Of a stretch of DNA of 64,000 bases, positions 30,804 through 38,427 are shown in pieces (within the stretch, counting starts at the first letter, position 1; the number at the start of each line of letters is the position of its first letter). Location: the IMG/VR virus record IMGVR_UViG_3300036398_002581, positions 1-64,000 of that record; one strand, 5' to 3'. Under the pieces are notes generated by a model. The model was not told where the DNA came from. It did no database searches and saw nothing but the letters and a program-made list of their open reading frames with translations. This stretch comes from a virus. A program made the position numbers and the translations under genes.

Positions 30804-31589
30804 TCACTCGTCGTCGCCGATGTCCGCGGCCGACACCGTCGCCCCGGCGGGGGGCGTGTTGAACATCTGCGTCAGCGGGGTGTGGTAGACCTTCTCGGCC
30901 ACCGCCCCCTGCTCCTCGGAGATCGTGCCGACGGTGCGGAACACGATCTGCGAGTACGGCTGACCCCCAGAGTTCTTGATCTTCTGGAGCTTCAGCCCGA
31001 TCACGCACTCGTAGGAGAAGCTGGGCAGACGCTTCCGAAACGGCAGCCAGCTCGCAAGCGACCCAGGCCCGACGGTCACGAGGATCGGCCACGTCTCGCC
31101 CTCACGCAGGATGGCGAGCACGCGGGATTCCTTGACCTTCCGCGACCGGCCGCCGGCCTTGCCGGACCCCCAGCCAAACTCTGGTCCGGTGGACAATGCC
31201 GCCCAATCGAAACGACGGTCGCCGATCCGATACTTCTCCAGAGCCTTGGGGTCACAGTCTCCCAGGTCATCACTCACACGGTAGCCGACGATCAGATCGT
31301 GCGTCACGATCACGGGCCTCATGTCCGACGGGTCATCCTTCGGCCACAGGGTTCCGCGGCGGCCCTCGGCGACGAGCAGGCCGACGATCTCCTCGGTCGT
31401 CTCGACATTTCCCTGGTTGTCGATCGCCCAGACGGTCCCGCCGCCTGCCGGCGTCGGAACCTTGATGAGGTCTTGCTCCCTCATCGGCTCACCCTCGAGG
31501 TTCGACTGGATGATCCTCGCCTGCCGGCTGGTCGGCGAGAGCGAGGGGTAGTCGATCGTCTTCACGTTCGTCGAAATCGCAGTGCTCAT
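30804..31589 (-). CDS. Hypothetical replication-module protein, 261 aa
   Basis: Start 31589. Contains SLSPTSRQARIIQSNLEGE, a WLPFRKRLPSFSYECV block and a C-terminus of alternating Gly/Ala/Asp (PPAGATVSAADIGDDE) with an acidic tip. An acidic C-terminal tip is typical of single-stranded DNA-binding proteins, so an SSB-like role is possible but not shown. Followed by a terminator. Confidence 0.5.
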   Translation of the reverse strand: MSTAISTNVKTIDYPSLSPTSRQARIIQSNLEGEPMREQDLIKVPTPAGGGTVWAIDNQGNVETTEEIVGLLVAEGRRGTLWPKDDPSDMRPVIVTHDLIVGYRVSDDLGDCDPKALEKYRIGDRRFDWAALSTGPEFGWGSGKAGGRSRKVKESRVLAILREGETWPILVTVGPGSLASWLPFRKRLPSFSYECVIGLKLQKIKNSGGQPYSQIVFRTVGTISEEQGAVAEKVYHTPLTQMFNTPPAGATVSAADIGDDE

Positions 31590-31663
31590 GATTTGCTCCT
31601 TGAGCTTTCCTATCGATCCATCAACACACGCCAGCGAGGCAACACACCCCGCTGGCAATCAAC

Positions 31664-32143
31664 TCAGAACGGGGCTGCCTCGTTGGTCGTTGCCCCCGGA
31701 ATCGTCAGGTGCCGAAGTTCAGGACGGACGTACTCGCTGACGATGCCAGCGAACGGAGTCCCCTCGGCCCAGGGCTGGCGGGCGTCCCTGCCCGCAGCCT
31801 GCGACATCTCTTTGAGCAGGCTCTTCAGTCGGGTCGTGTTGACGCCGACCAACTGGGCCTCCATCCCCGCTGCTCGTGCCGCGGCCAGAATCGCGTCCTG
31901 CTTTTCTGCCGTGGCGGTCACCGAGTGAACCCACTCGATCCGCCAACTCCGTCCGGCGACTCGCACTCCGTCGAGTCTTCCTGCCGTCATTTCCTCCACG
32001 GCAATGCTCGCGAGCTTGTCGCGGCGCTTCTTCAGTTCCTTGACAGCCATTTCCGCCGAGTCGATCTCTCGGTCGATTCTGGAGATCGCCTCAAGCGCGC
32101 TCGACAGCGGTGTGTCTTGCTCTGTAGCCTTCGCAGATGACAT
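31664..32143 (-). CDS. Hypothetical coiled-coil protein, 159 aa
   Basis: Start 32143 (ATG). N-terminal coiled coil (AISRIDREIDSAEMAVKELKKRRDKLASI), then GRSWRIEWVHSVTATAEKQDAIL and a C-terminal region. Overlaps the helicase end by 53 bases. In phage replication modules such proteins are often host-nuclease inhibitors or recombination accessories; unproven. Confidence 0.5.
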   Translation of the reverse strand: MSSAKATEQDTPLSSALEAISRIDREIDSAEMAVKELKKRRDKLASIAVEEMTAGRLDGVRVAGRSWRIEWVHSVTATAEKQDAILAAARAAGMEAQLVGVNTTRLKSLLKEMSQAAGRDARQPWAEGTPFAGIVSEYVRPELRHLTIPGATTNEAAPF

Positions 32144-33479
32144 CAATCACTTCCTTTCTTTCAGACAGGGCTTGATACACGCGGCCGTCGGCCGTTGTCT
32201 TGCCTTGTAGGGTTGCGACCAAACTGAAAAACCGCGTGTTTCGTTCCTGCCCCGGCCGGTGGAGGCGGGCGATTGCCTGGAGCCATTCGGAGAGGCTGTG
32301 GCCGAGGCTGTAGAAGACGCCGACGGCGGCCCTGGTCAAGTCGATGCCGATTCCGCCGCTTTGGATTTGAGCGACCAGTACGGCGGTCTCACCGGCCTGC
32401 CACTTGGCAAGGTCATCGATTCTACCCGATAGCTCGCTGACGCTGCGCCCAAGCGACTGACAGGCATGCAGCACAGAGTCGATGTCGCTGCGGAACCGGC
32501 AGAACACCACCAGCGGCTCGTCGGCCGGCATGTCCTCGAGCATATCGGAGAAGGCGGCCCGCTTGGACGGCACGTCGTCTATCTGCCTCGCGACCGCCGC
32601 GTCATCAAGTTTCATGAACCCGCTCGTTGCCTGGAGCATGCGGAGCAGGCCGACCATAGCGTTGGCAGGCGTGATGTAACCGCCGTCGACCTGCGCGCAG
32701 AACTCGCGCTCGAGTTGGGTGTAGACGCGGCCCTCCTTGGCCGACATCTCCACCGGCACCTCGACATGCAGGATCGGGGGCAGGTCAAGCACGTCCTCGC
32801 TGCGCCGCTGAAACGTCGTGGCGGCAACTTTCGCGGCGAATTGTTCTTTGTTCCGCCAGCCGATGACCATGCCGGGGACGTTCGGATTCACGATCGCGTA
32901 CAGACCCTTGAACAGGCCGTAGAACGGCCCAAACGTCGGGCATTCGGGGCTTTCGACAGCCCGCCACGTCCCGTATGCGTCGAGCGGGCTCTGCGAGAGC
33001 AGGGTGCCGGACAGCCCGAGACGCTTGGCCTTCGGGTTTTTCTTGCACATCTTGGCCGCCCATTTGCTGGCGGCCCCCGACGGCGACTTGAGCCGATGAA
33101 CCTCGTCCCAGACGAAGCAGTCCCAGGCGAGCTTTTCAACTTCTTTGATTCGCCAGAGCGACTCGTAGTTGCAGACGATGATGACCGGCGAGGTGTCGGC
33201 CATCGCGGCCGTGAGCTGCCGGCCTTTGTCGGCCGAGGTGCCGCGGTCGAGCAGGATGATCCGCAGCTCGGGCATCCACAGCGAGACTTGCTTCGCCCAG
33301 GCCGGCATGACGGCTTTGGGGCAGCCGACCAGAATGCGTCTGATGCTGCCCGCGATCATCCCACGCTTGATGATCTCCAGGGCGACGCGGGTCTTGCCGC
33401 AGCCCATTCCAAGCCAGAGCAGGGCGTCGCGACGCCCGTCGGCCCATTCGATTGCTTCCTGCTGATGCGTCCAGAGCAT
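32091..33479 (-). CDS. SNF2-type DEAD/DEVH SF2 helicase
   Basis: 462 aa. Walker A LGMGCGKT, motif II DEVH, motif III GLSGTLLSQSPLDAYG, motif V QSGGIGIDLTRA, motif VI AIARLHRPGQ. Dimensions and motifs match the phage SNF2-like SF2 proteins. First gene behind the strong promoter at 33505. Confidence 0.9.
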   Translation of the reverse strand: MLWTHQQEAIEWADGRRDALLWLGMGCGKTRVALEIIKRGMIAGSIRRILVGCPKAVMPAWAKQVSLWMPELRIILLDRGTSADKGRQLTAAMADTSPVIIVCNYESLWRIKEVEKLAWDCFVWDEVHRLKSPSGAASKWAAKMCKKNPKAKRLGLSGTLLSQSPLDAYGTWRAVESPECPTFGPFYGLFKGLYAIVNPNVPGMVIGWRNKEQFAAKVAATTFQRRSEDVLDLPPILHVEVPVEMSAKEGRVYTQLEREFCAQVDGGYITPANAMVGLLRMLQATSGFMKLDDAAVARQIDDVPSKRAAFSDMLEDMPADEPLVVFCRFRSDIDSVLHACQSLGRSVSELSGRIDDLAKWQAGETAVLVAQIQSGGIGIDLTRAAVGVFYSLGHSLSEWLQAIARLHRPGQERNTRFFSLVATLQGKTTADGRVYQALSERKEVIDVICEGYRARHTAVERA

Positions 33480-33504
33480 GCCTGCACTCCCTTGCGTGGA
33501 GGGC

Positions 33505-33533
33505 AGGATAGAAGGCTACTGAAAAAGAGTCAA
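33505..33533 (-). promoter_or_regulatory. Promoter TTGACT-17-TATCCT
   Basis: -35 TTGACT (33533-33528), 17-base spacer, -10 TATCCT (33510-33505), 26 bases before the helicase start. Probably drives the leftward replication operon. Confidence 0.7.
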
Positions 33534-34066
33534 GACGGCTTCCGCTTTCGGCCGCGTTTCGTTCCGTTCGCCTCGAGCCGACGAGCAAGAGACACGTTCG
33601 CCTCGCAGCTCGCTCGCGAAAAAACCCAGCAACGACTGTTTCTGTTCCGTCCGTTGGCGAGGACTCGCCCCACAATTTTTCCGGCGAGAGCCAGCCGCGG
33701 GGGGAACGTCCAGTGAACACCTAGTATTTCGCCGGCCTCCCCGGTGGAGACGGCATCGCCGAACGTGATCTGATTGGTGACAGCGGCGAGTTTCTTGAGC
33801 ATTGCCGGACGCTCCTCGACCGCCGTGCGTGCTCGCTTGCCTGTCCCCCCCGACTCCATCGCGGCCTCGTACTCAGCGAAATTCTCTTCACACTCGAGCA
33901 TGGAGTACACGCTGAAGACCCGCTCGGGGTCTGAGACGATCGGCGACCGCAGCGTCCTGGCCGTGAGCAGCCCCTTCTCCGACATCCTCTTGGGCTGCGT
34001 CCAGTGGACGCCCAGGAGGCAGGCGGCCTCCCAGCTTCCCAGGGCCATGTCAGTCTTCTTTGCCAT
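33530..34066 (-). CDS. Double-HTH regulator next to attP
   Basis: 178 aa, start 34066 with GGAGGGTTTGCG upstream. Two similar DNA-binding units: WEAACLLGVHWTQPKRMSEKG (about residues 9-35) and STGEAGEILGVHWTFPPRLAL (about 108-135). The repeated LGVHWTxPxR block points to an internal duplication. Placed between the leftward replication promoter and attP/integrase, so a repressor, Cro-like or excision regulator is likely. Its ribosome-binding site lies in a hairpin (34074-34104). Confidence 0.6.
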   Translation of the reverse strand: MAKKTDMALGSWEAACLLGVHWTQPKRMSEKGLLTARTLRSPIVSDPERVFSVYSMLECEENFAEYEAAMESGGTGKRARTAVEERPAMLKKLAAVTNQITFGDAVSTGEAGEILGVHWTFPPRLALAGKIVGRVLANGRNRNSRCWVFSRASCEANVSLARRLEANGTKRGRKRKPS

Positions 34067-34073
34067 CGCAAAC

Positions 34074-34104
34074 CCTCCAGGCGGAAATGTCTCTCCGCTG
34101 GAGG
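34074..34104 (-). promoter_or_regulatory. Hairpin covering the regulator ribosome-binding site
   Basis: Minus strand CCTCCAGCGGA ... TCCGCCTGGAGG, an 11-pair stem with one bulge. The 3' arm contains GGAGG, the Shine-Dalgarno sequence of the gene starting at 34066. Translation would need opening of this hairpin. Confidence 0.6.
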
Positions 34105-34169
34105 ATACTCCCGAGGCAGGCGTAAAAGCCAATCCGACCCCGCCACGGCTCCCACTTGACATCCGTAAG

Positions 34170-34191
34170 TGGAGGATAGAGGATTTGAACC
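34170..34191 (-). other. Putative attP core: tRNA 3'-end-like sequence
   Basis: Minus strand GGTTCAAATCC TCTATCCTCCA. GGTTCAAATCC is the T-arm consensus and ATCCTCCA would be the acceptor strand plus discriminator of a tRNA. The 5' T-stem half in front (AGCGG) mismatches CCTCT at one position, and no acceptor 5' arm (GGAGGAT) follows upstream, so it is not a complete tRNA gene. Beside an integrase this is what an attP identity core looks like when the phage integrates at a tRNA 3' end. Confidence 0.55.
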
Positions 34192-34260
34192 GCTGGCCCA
34201 CCAATGGTGCCAGACCGGCCAGCAGAAAGCCAGCCGCCACGGATACATGGAGGTTTCCGC

Positions 34261-34464
34261 ATGCGAAAGCGTACCGTCATCGTCGAGTGGGCTGATTCCG
34301 GGGTCGAGGACGCCGACGAGGTCGTCGTCTACTCGGACACACCCGCCCAGGCGGTCGACAAGGCGAAGAAAAAATGGCGTATGACCATCGGTGCCGAGTT
34401 CCCCGGCTGCCGGATATCCAGGGCGTTTATCCTAACGCCGGAAAACTTTGCCGAATTCCTATAG
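34261..34464 (+). CDS. Small protein upstream of the integrase, 67 aa
   Basis: Start 34261 with TGGAGGTTTCCGC. Beta-rich start (KRTVIVEWADSGVEDADEVVVYSD), then an amphipathic helix (AQAVDKAKKKWRM). Possibly an excision or directionality factor by position only; no known family. Confidence 0.5.
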   Translation: MRKRTVIVEWADSGVEDADEVVVYSDTPAQAVDKAKKKWRMTIGAEFPGCRISRAFILTPENFAEFL

Positions 34465-34561
34465 GCAAAAGAGTTGCAACAGCGGCACCACCCAAGTGGG
34501 CGGTAGATACCTCTTGCTCCATAAGGGCGGCGTGGTACTCCTTTGGCGGGAGGCTTGCACC

Positions 34562-35416
34562 ATGACGCTGCAACAGATACTGATCGATCTGTACGCGCCG
34601 ATGACCGGCATATGCGATCGGACGATCACGCTCTACGGATACACGCTCCGGTCCTGGGGGGAGCAGCTCGGCAGGCCGCCGGAGACGACAGACCTTGAGG
34701 AGTTGGCGGTTGCCCGCTTCCTTGCCCACCGCGTCCGGTCGATGTCCGCGGCGACCGCCGCCAAGGATAAGGCCCAGCTCACGGCCCTCTGGGGCTTCTG
34801 TAGTCGGCGAAAACTCTGCGACACTTGGCCGCAGACGCCCAGGATCATCGTGCCCGAAAGAATTCCAGAGGCGTGGCTGGCTGATGAGTTTCAGCGGCTC
34901 ATCGACTCGTCCAGGCAGGAGCCACTCTCGTACTGCGGATTCCCTGGCTCGCTCGTTTTCCCCGCGATGCTGCTCACTGCGTACTCAACGGGCGAGCGTA
35001 TCGGCGCGATCATGTCGCTCCGTTGCCGCGACGTTCGCGGGTGTGCGGTCATTTTTCGTGCAGAGGATCGGAAGGGACGCAGGCGTGACATTTTCCGCGA
35101 CATCAGCGTAGCCTGCGCGGACGCGCTCCTGGCGATTCGCCGTGGGCCGGAGGACACCGCGATCCCGTGGGACAAGCACCCAACCTACGTTTACAACCGA
35201 CTCAAGATCATCTTGAAGCGTGCCGGCCTGCCCCACGGCCGGCAGGACAAGTTCCACAGAGTCAGGAAAACCACCGCCAGTTATTACGAGGCTGCTGGCG
35301 GGTCGGCGCAGCGTCTGCTCGATCACTCGAGCCCCGCCGTCACGAGGCGATACCTCGACCCTCGGATAGTCACGCCTGGGGAGCCCGCGCCGAGCGTGCT
35401 GCCGGAGGTTATTTAG
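34562..35416 (+). CDS. int: Tyrosine recombinase (integrase)
   Basis: 284 aa, start 34562 after GGGAGGCTTGCACC. Catalytic residues: Arg146 (TGERIGAIMSL), Lys near 171 (EDRKGRRR), His232-x-x-Arg235 (FHRVRK), His255 (LLDHSS) and Tyr264 (TRRYLDP). N-terminal SAM-like core-binding domain in residues 1-95. Rightward, divergent from the regulator; it meets the fibre operon tail to tail. Mediates integration at the attB matching 34170-34191. Confidence 0.92.
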   Translation: MTLQQILIDLYAPMTGICDRTITLYGYTLRSWGEQLGRPPETTDLEELAVARFLAHRVRSMSAATAAKDKAQLTALWGFCSRRKLCDTWPQTPRIIVPERIPEAWLADEFQRLIDSSRQEPLSYCGFPGSLVFPAMLLTAYSTGERIGAIMSLRCRDVRGCAVIFRAEDRKGRRRDIFRDISVACADALLAIRRGPEDTAIPWDKHPTYVYNRLKIILKRAGLPHGRQDKFHRVRKTTASYYEAAGGSAQRLLDHSSPAVTRRYLDPRIVTPGEPAPSVLPEVI

Positions 35417-35776
35417 CTACAGCGTCGCTGCTTCGACGAACGCCTGATCGACCTGTGCTTCCGTCAGCCCGAGAGCCGCCGCGAGCGGCACAAGCATCGG
35501 GTGCGACCGCTCGACGTAAGGTGCATATTCCCACTCGACGCGGACGCTGTCCCGCTGGAGAGCGTCAGGAATTGCGTCGATAGCTGCCTCGACCGCAGCG
35601 AGCGACACGCCGTGAGCGACCAGCCACAGGCGTATCTGGCGGGCGGAGACGCTGGCGGGCACGGCTGGCGACTCAGGCTCTACTGCCTGCTGATTGAGGC
35701 CGATGACGTTGCCCGCCTCGTCGCGGACTTCCCAGACACGCAGGCCGTCAATGATGCCGATGTAGGTGGTGGTCAT
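35417..35776 (-). CDS. Tail-fibre-associated phage protein, 119 aa
   Basis: ATGA overlap with the fibre gene. SARQIRLWLVAHGVSLAAVE and VRVEWEYAPYVERSHPML are typical of small proteins that close phage fibre operons (fibre chaperone or accessory). Last gene of the late operon, stop abutting that of the integrase. Confidence 0.65.
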   Translation of the reverse strand: MTTTYIGIIDGLRVWEVRDEAGNVIGLNQQAVEPESPAVPASVSARQIRLWLVAHGVSLAAVEAAIDAIPDALQRDSVRVEWEYAPYVERSHPMLVPLAAALGLTEAQVDQAFVEAATL

Positions 35777-36972
35777 GACAGCCTCGCAAACGGTGCTTGG
35801 CTGTTTTGGTTGGGCGTGAACGACGCGGGCAGATCGCTAAGACCTGTCGTAGAACCGCCAGACAATCGCGGAGGCAAGACGCCCACGGCCGTCAGCACCG
35901 TGCGACCAATCAACTGCGGCTGCGTCGTTCCAACACAGATATACGCCACGCCGTAACGAGTCCCTGCATTGAGCGTGTAGGTAGACGGGTATCCGCCAGC
36001 AGTGTCCAGCGACCGCGTGTAGGTGGTGTTGGTTGCCGCGAATAGGCTTGTGTCTGATGCTGTGCGTGCCACTAGCGTTGCAGTGCCGCCCTCCGTCGGG
36101 TAGGTGTAGATGCCCATACGCGCGAGCGTCAGCCCAGCAGCAACCGCACCAGTGCCGTTCGACATCGCGATTTGCGAAACCGTGATAGTTGTCACGGGCG
36201 TGAAGAAGGCCATTATCGCCTGCCCAGCACCAGCAGTCACGCCAGCGGCTGCTGTAGCTCGCGGGACTGAATCAATCACACCAGACGCCTGCCCTAGCGT
36301 GGTGTTGATCTGTGAGTGCAGTGCCACGGCTGTACTCAGTCTCGCATCCGCGAGCGTGCCCGACAGATCCGCTGCCGATCCGCTCGTCGCCACAGTCGCC
36401 AGCCCGCTCACCTGCGCCGCCGACAGCGTCAGCGGATCGCTGCCTGCTGCGGCGTGACTGCTGGCGTGGCTGGTGGGAGTCCGGCTGTTGGTTAGCCTCG
36501 CGTCATCCCCCGCGCAGTAGTTCGCCGACCCCGTGCCAGCCGTAGGCAGACCACTCACGTCGGCCGATGAGATCACCACCGCCCCGGTGCGGCCAGCCAC
36601 GCTGACTACATTTGCCGATACAGTGCCGCTGGCGACACTCAATCCCGTCCCGACCACCACGCCACCCAGGGACGAGGTCGTGGCGGCTGGCAAATCAAAT
36701 CCAGACGCTACTCCGACCTCGACATAAACCCCGCTCCACTGGTAGACGCGGGAGCTATCCTGCGCTAGATAGAGGACATTTGCGGCCCCGACTGCGGGGA
36801 AGCTCCCGATCGTGGCGAACGACGCAACCGGAGAAAAAGCCGTCACTGCTCCAGCCGCAGAGCGGTAGAAGAACCGGCCGTCCGCTTCGTTCACGGCGAT
36901 CTGGCCGCTGACGAGCGATGACGGCACATTGCCTGCGGTCGTGCTTCTCAGAATGCGGACAGTGTTTGACAC
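35773..36972 (-). CDS. Tail fibre protein, 399 aa
   Basis: GTG start. GQIAVNEADGRFFYRSAAGA near the N-terminus and GVVVGTGLSVASGT, VAGRTGAVVISSADVSGL, ADLSGTLADARLS in the shaft are fibre building blocks found in other proteins of this operon (see 40203). C-terminal 150 residues form a beta-rich tip ending in a short tail. Binds the host surface as part of the baseplate fibres. Confidence 0.75.
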   Translation of the reverse strand: MSNTVRILRSTTAGNVPSSLVSGQIAVNEADGRFFYRSAAGAVTAFSPVASFATIGSFPAVGAANVLYLAQDSSRVYQWSGVYVEVGVASGFDLPAATTSSLGGVVVGTGLSVASGTVSANVVSVAGRTGAVVISSADVSGLPTAGTGSANYCAGDDARLTNSRTPTSHASSHAAAGSDPLTLSAAQVSGLATVATSGSAADLSGTLADARLSTAVALHSQINTTLGQASGVIDSVPRATAAAGVTAGAGQAIMAFFTPVTTITVSQIAMSNGTGAVAAGLTLARMGIYTYPTEGGTATLVARTASDTSLFAATNTTYTRSLDTAGGYPSTYTLNAGTRYGVAYICVGTTQPQLIGRTVLTAVGVLPPRLSGGSTTGLSDLPASFTPNQNSQAPFARLS

Positions 36973-36973
36973 G

Positions 36974-37681
36974 TCAGAACGTCCCGCCGTTCAAGTCGAT
37001 GCCTGCAATCGAGCCGCCCGTGATCGCCACGTTGCTCGCGGCCTGAGTCGCCATCGACCCCAGCCCGAGGTTCGTGCGAGCAGTCGCAGCGTCCGCCAAG
37101 TCACCGAGATTCGACGCCTTCGCCAGCTTGCCGCCGATGCTGTTGCTGATCGTCGTGGAGAAGCTGGCGTCGTTTCCTAAAGCCGTAGCCAACTCGTTGA
37201 GTGTGTTCAACGCCTCTGGAGCACTCGCCACCAGATTTGCGACAGCGGTCATCACGAACGAGGTGTTCGCTATCTTGGTCGAAGAGTCGCCAGCACTCAC
37301 GTTTGGTGCCGTCGGCGACCCTGACAGTGCAGGCGACGCCAGAGGCGCGTAGGTGCTGCTCGCAGAAGACTGCGTGAGGTAAGTGCTGCTCGCTGACGAG
37401 ATCGTGAGATAGGTCGTCGCCGCGTTCGCGGCGGTCAGGTAGTTTGCGAGTTGCGAGCTAACGTCAACGGCAGCGACCGCAGAGGTGACATAGGACTTGG
37501 TCGCAAACACGCCGTCGCCACCGATCGCGATCACGCTTGTCGCGTTGCCATCCTGCCCCAAGCCCTTGCCGTACCAAACGACATTGTCCACCTCGTTCAC
37601 GGCGCACTCGCCGTTCAGGAGCGTTGCAGGCGCGCCCGCGTTTCCCGAGACTCGACGCTTCAGCCTGAGACGATTTGCCAT
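36974..37681 (-). CDS. Tail fibre protein with phage fibre repeats, 235 aa
   Basis: N-terminus MANRLRLKRRVSGNAGAPATLLNGECAVNEV is like other fibre N-termini. APLASPALSGSPTAPNVS and TSFVMTAVANLVASAPEALNTLNELATAL match the phage fibre repeat (Phage_fiber_2-like). The shaft is Ser/Ala-rich. Confidence 0.75.
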   Translation of the reverse strand: MANRLRLKRRVSGNAGAPATLLNGECAVNEVDNVVWYGKGLGQDGNATSVIAIGGDGVFATKSYVTSAVAAVDVSSQLANYLTAANAATTYLTISSASSTYLTQSSASSTYAPLASPALSGSPTAPNVSAGDSSTKIANTSFVMTAVANLVASAPEALNTLNELATALGNDASFSTTISNSIGGKLAKASNLGDLADAATARTNLGLGSMATQAASNVAITGGSIAGIDLNGGTF

Positions 37682-37690
37682 GACTCCTCC

Positions 37691-37978
37691 TTAAAAATTC
37701 TGCCCGTCGATCACGATGTCGCTTTCGGGATAGTTTCGCCATTTGCTGTTCGAGTACCGCAGCACATCGCCATCTGCCACGCCGCTTAACTGCACATCGC
37801 TCGCCGCCGACAGAGCGGTCCCCGGAGGCCCGAGGGGGCCTGCCGGCCCTTGCGGCCCGATACCGCCGCCGATACTTGCCGCGACGACCGACGACCCTAC
37901 GCTCGCGGAGATGTTTCCTGAACCGCTGACGGTCGCCGTGATCGGCTGCGATGAAACAGTCGCTGTGATCTGACTCAT
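37691..37978 (-). CDS. Small fibre protein with collagen-like segment
   Basis: 95 aa. Beta repeats (ITATVSSQPITATVSGSGNI) followed by GPQGPAGPLGPPG, a short collagen-like triplet run that can trimerise, then a compact end. ATGA overlap with the upstream gene. Confidence 0.65.
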   Translation of the reverse strand: MSQITATVSSQPITATVSGSGNISASVGSSVVAASIGGGIGPQGPAGPLGPPGTALSAASDVQLSGVADGDVLRYSNSKWRNYPESDIVIDGQNF

Positions 37979-38295
37979 GCGTAGACCTCCACGGTGCCAG
38001 ACAGTGCCGTCCTCTGCACGCCGCCGGGTGCGGTCCAGTCAAGCTGCCATCCGTAGGTGCCAGCGGCGAGAGCGGCGGTCTGCGTGTCAGTGAGGCTTAC
38101 GGAGACTTGCCCCGCCGAAGCGTCGGCAATCGTCGTGGTGAAAGGCACGACGGTCGCACCGGTGACGAGGCTCGTCAGGTTCGCTGTTACGGTGTAGCCG
38201 ACGAGGTCGGTGCCGTTGAAGTCGACGACGGCCGCAAAATCGTTTGCGCGTTTAAATGCGAGCGGGAGTTGGCCGGGAAGTACGGAATAGGTCAT
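37975..38295 (-). CDS. Baseplate/fibre-associated Ig-like protein, 106 aa
   Basis: Beta-sandwich look (LVGYTVTANLTSLVTG, QVSVSLTDTQTAALAAGTYGWQLDW). Paralogue of the protein at 42791-43156 with the shared SLTDTQTAxL and WxLxW blocks. Resembles BppU-like N-terminal domains of phage baseplates. Confidence 0.6.
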   Translation of the reverse strand: MTYSVLPGQLPLAFKRANDFAAVVDFNGTDLVGYTVTANLTSLVTGATVVPFTTTIADASAGQVSVSLTDTQTAALAAGTYGWQLDWTAPGGVQRTALSGTVEVYA

Positions 38296-38298
38296 GTG

Positions 38299-38427
38299 TC
38301 ACCAGTAGGAGAGGATTGCCCTGCCAATTGCCCACCGCATCGCCGCCGCCGAGGTGCGCGCTGCGACCACGCCACACGCTGCTGCGGCTGTCAGGATCGC
38401 GGCGAGATAGAGCGGGAGGCGGATCAT
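38299..38427 (-). CDS. 42-aa hydrophobic protein
   Basis: ATGA overlap with the large fibre gene. MIRLPLYLAAILTAAAACGV is one membrane helix; the rest is Ala/Arg-rich. Possibly a small membrane or antiholin-like protein. The size makes this uncertain. Confidence 0.4.
   Translation of the reverse strand: MIRLPLYLAAILTAAAACGVVAARTSAAAMRWAIGRAILSYW

Noticed and set aside
34141-34260. Complete tRNA gene beside the integrase
   Set aside because: T-arm and 3' acceptor strand are seen, but there is no matching 5' acceptor arm, and neither D-arm nor anticodon arm folds convincingly.
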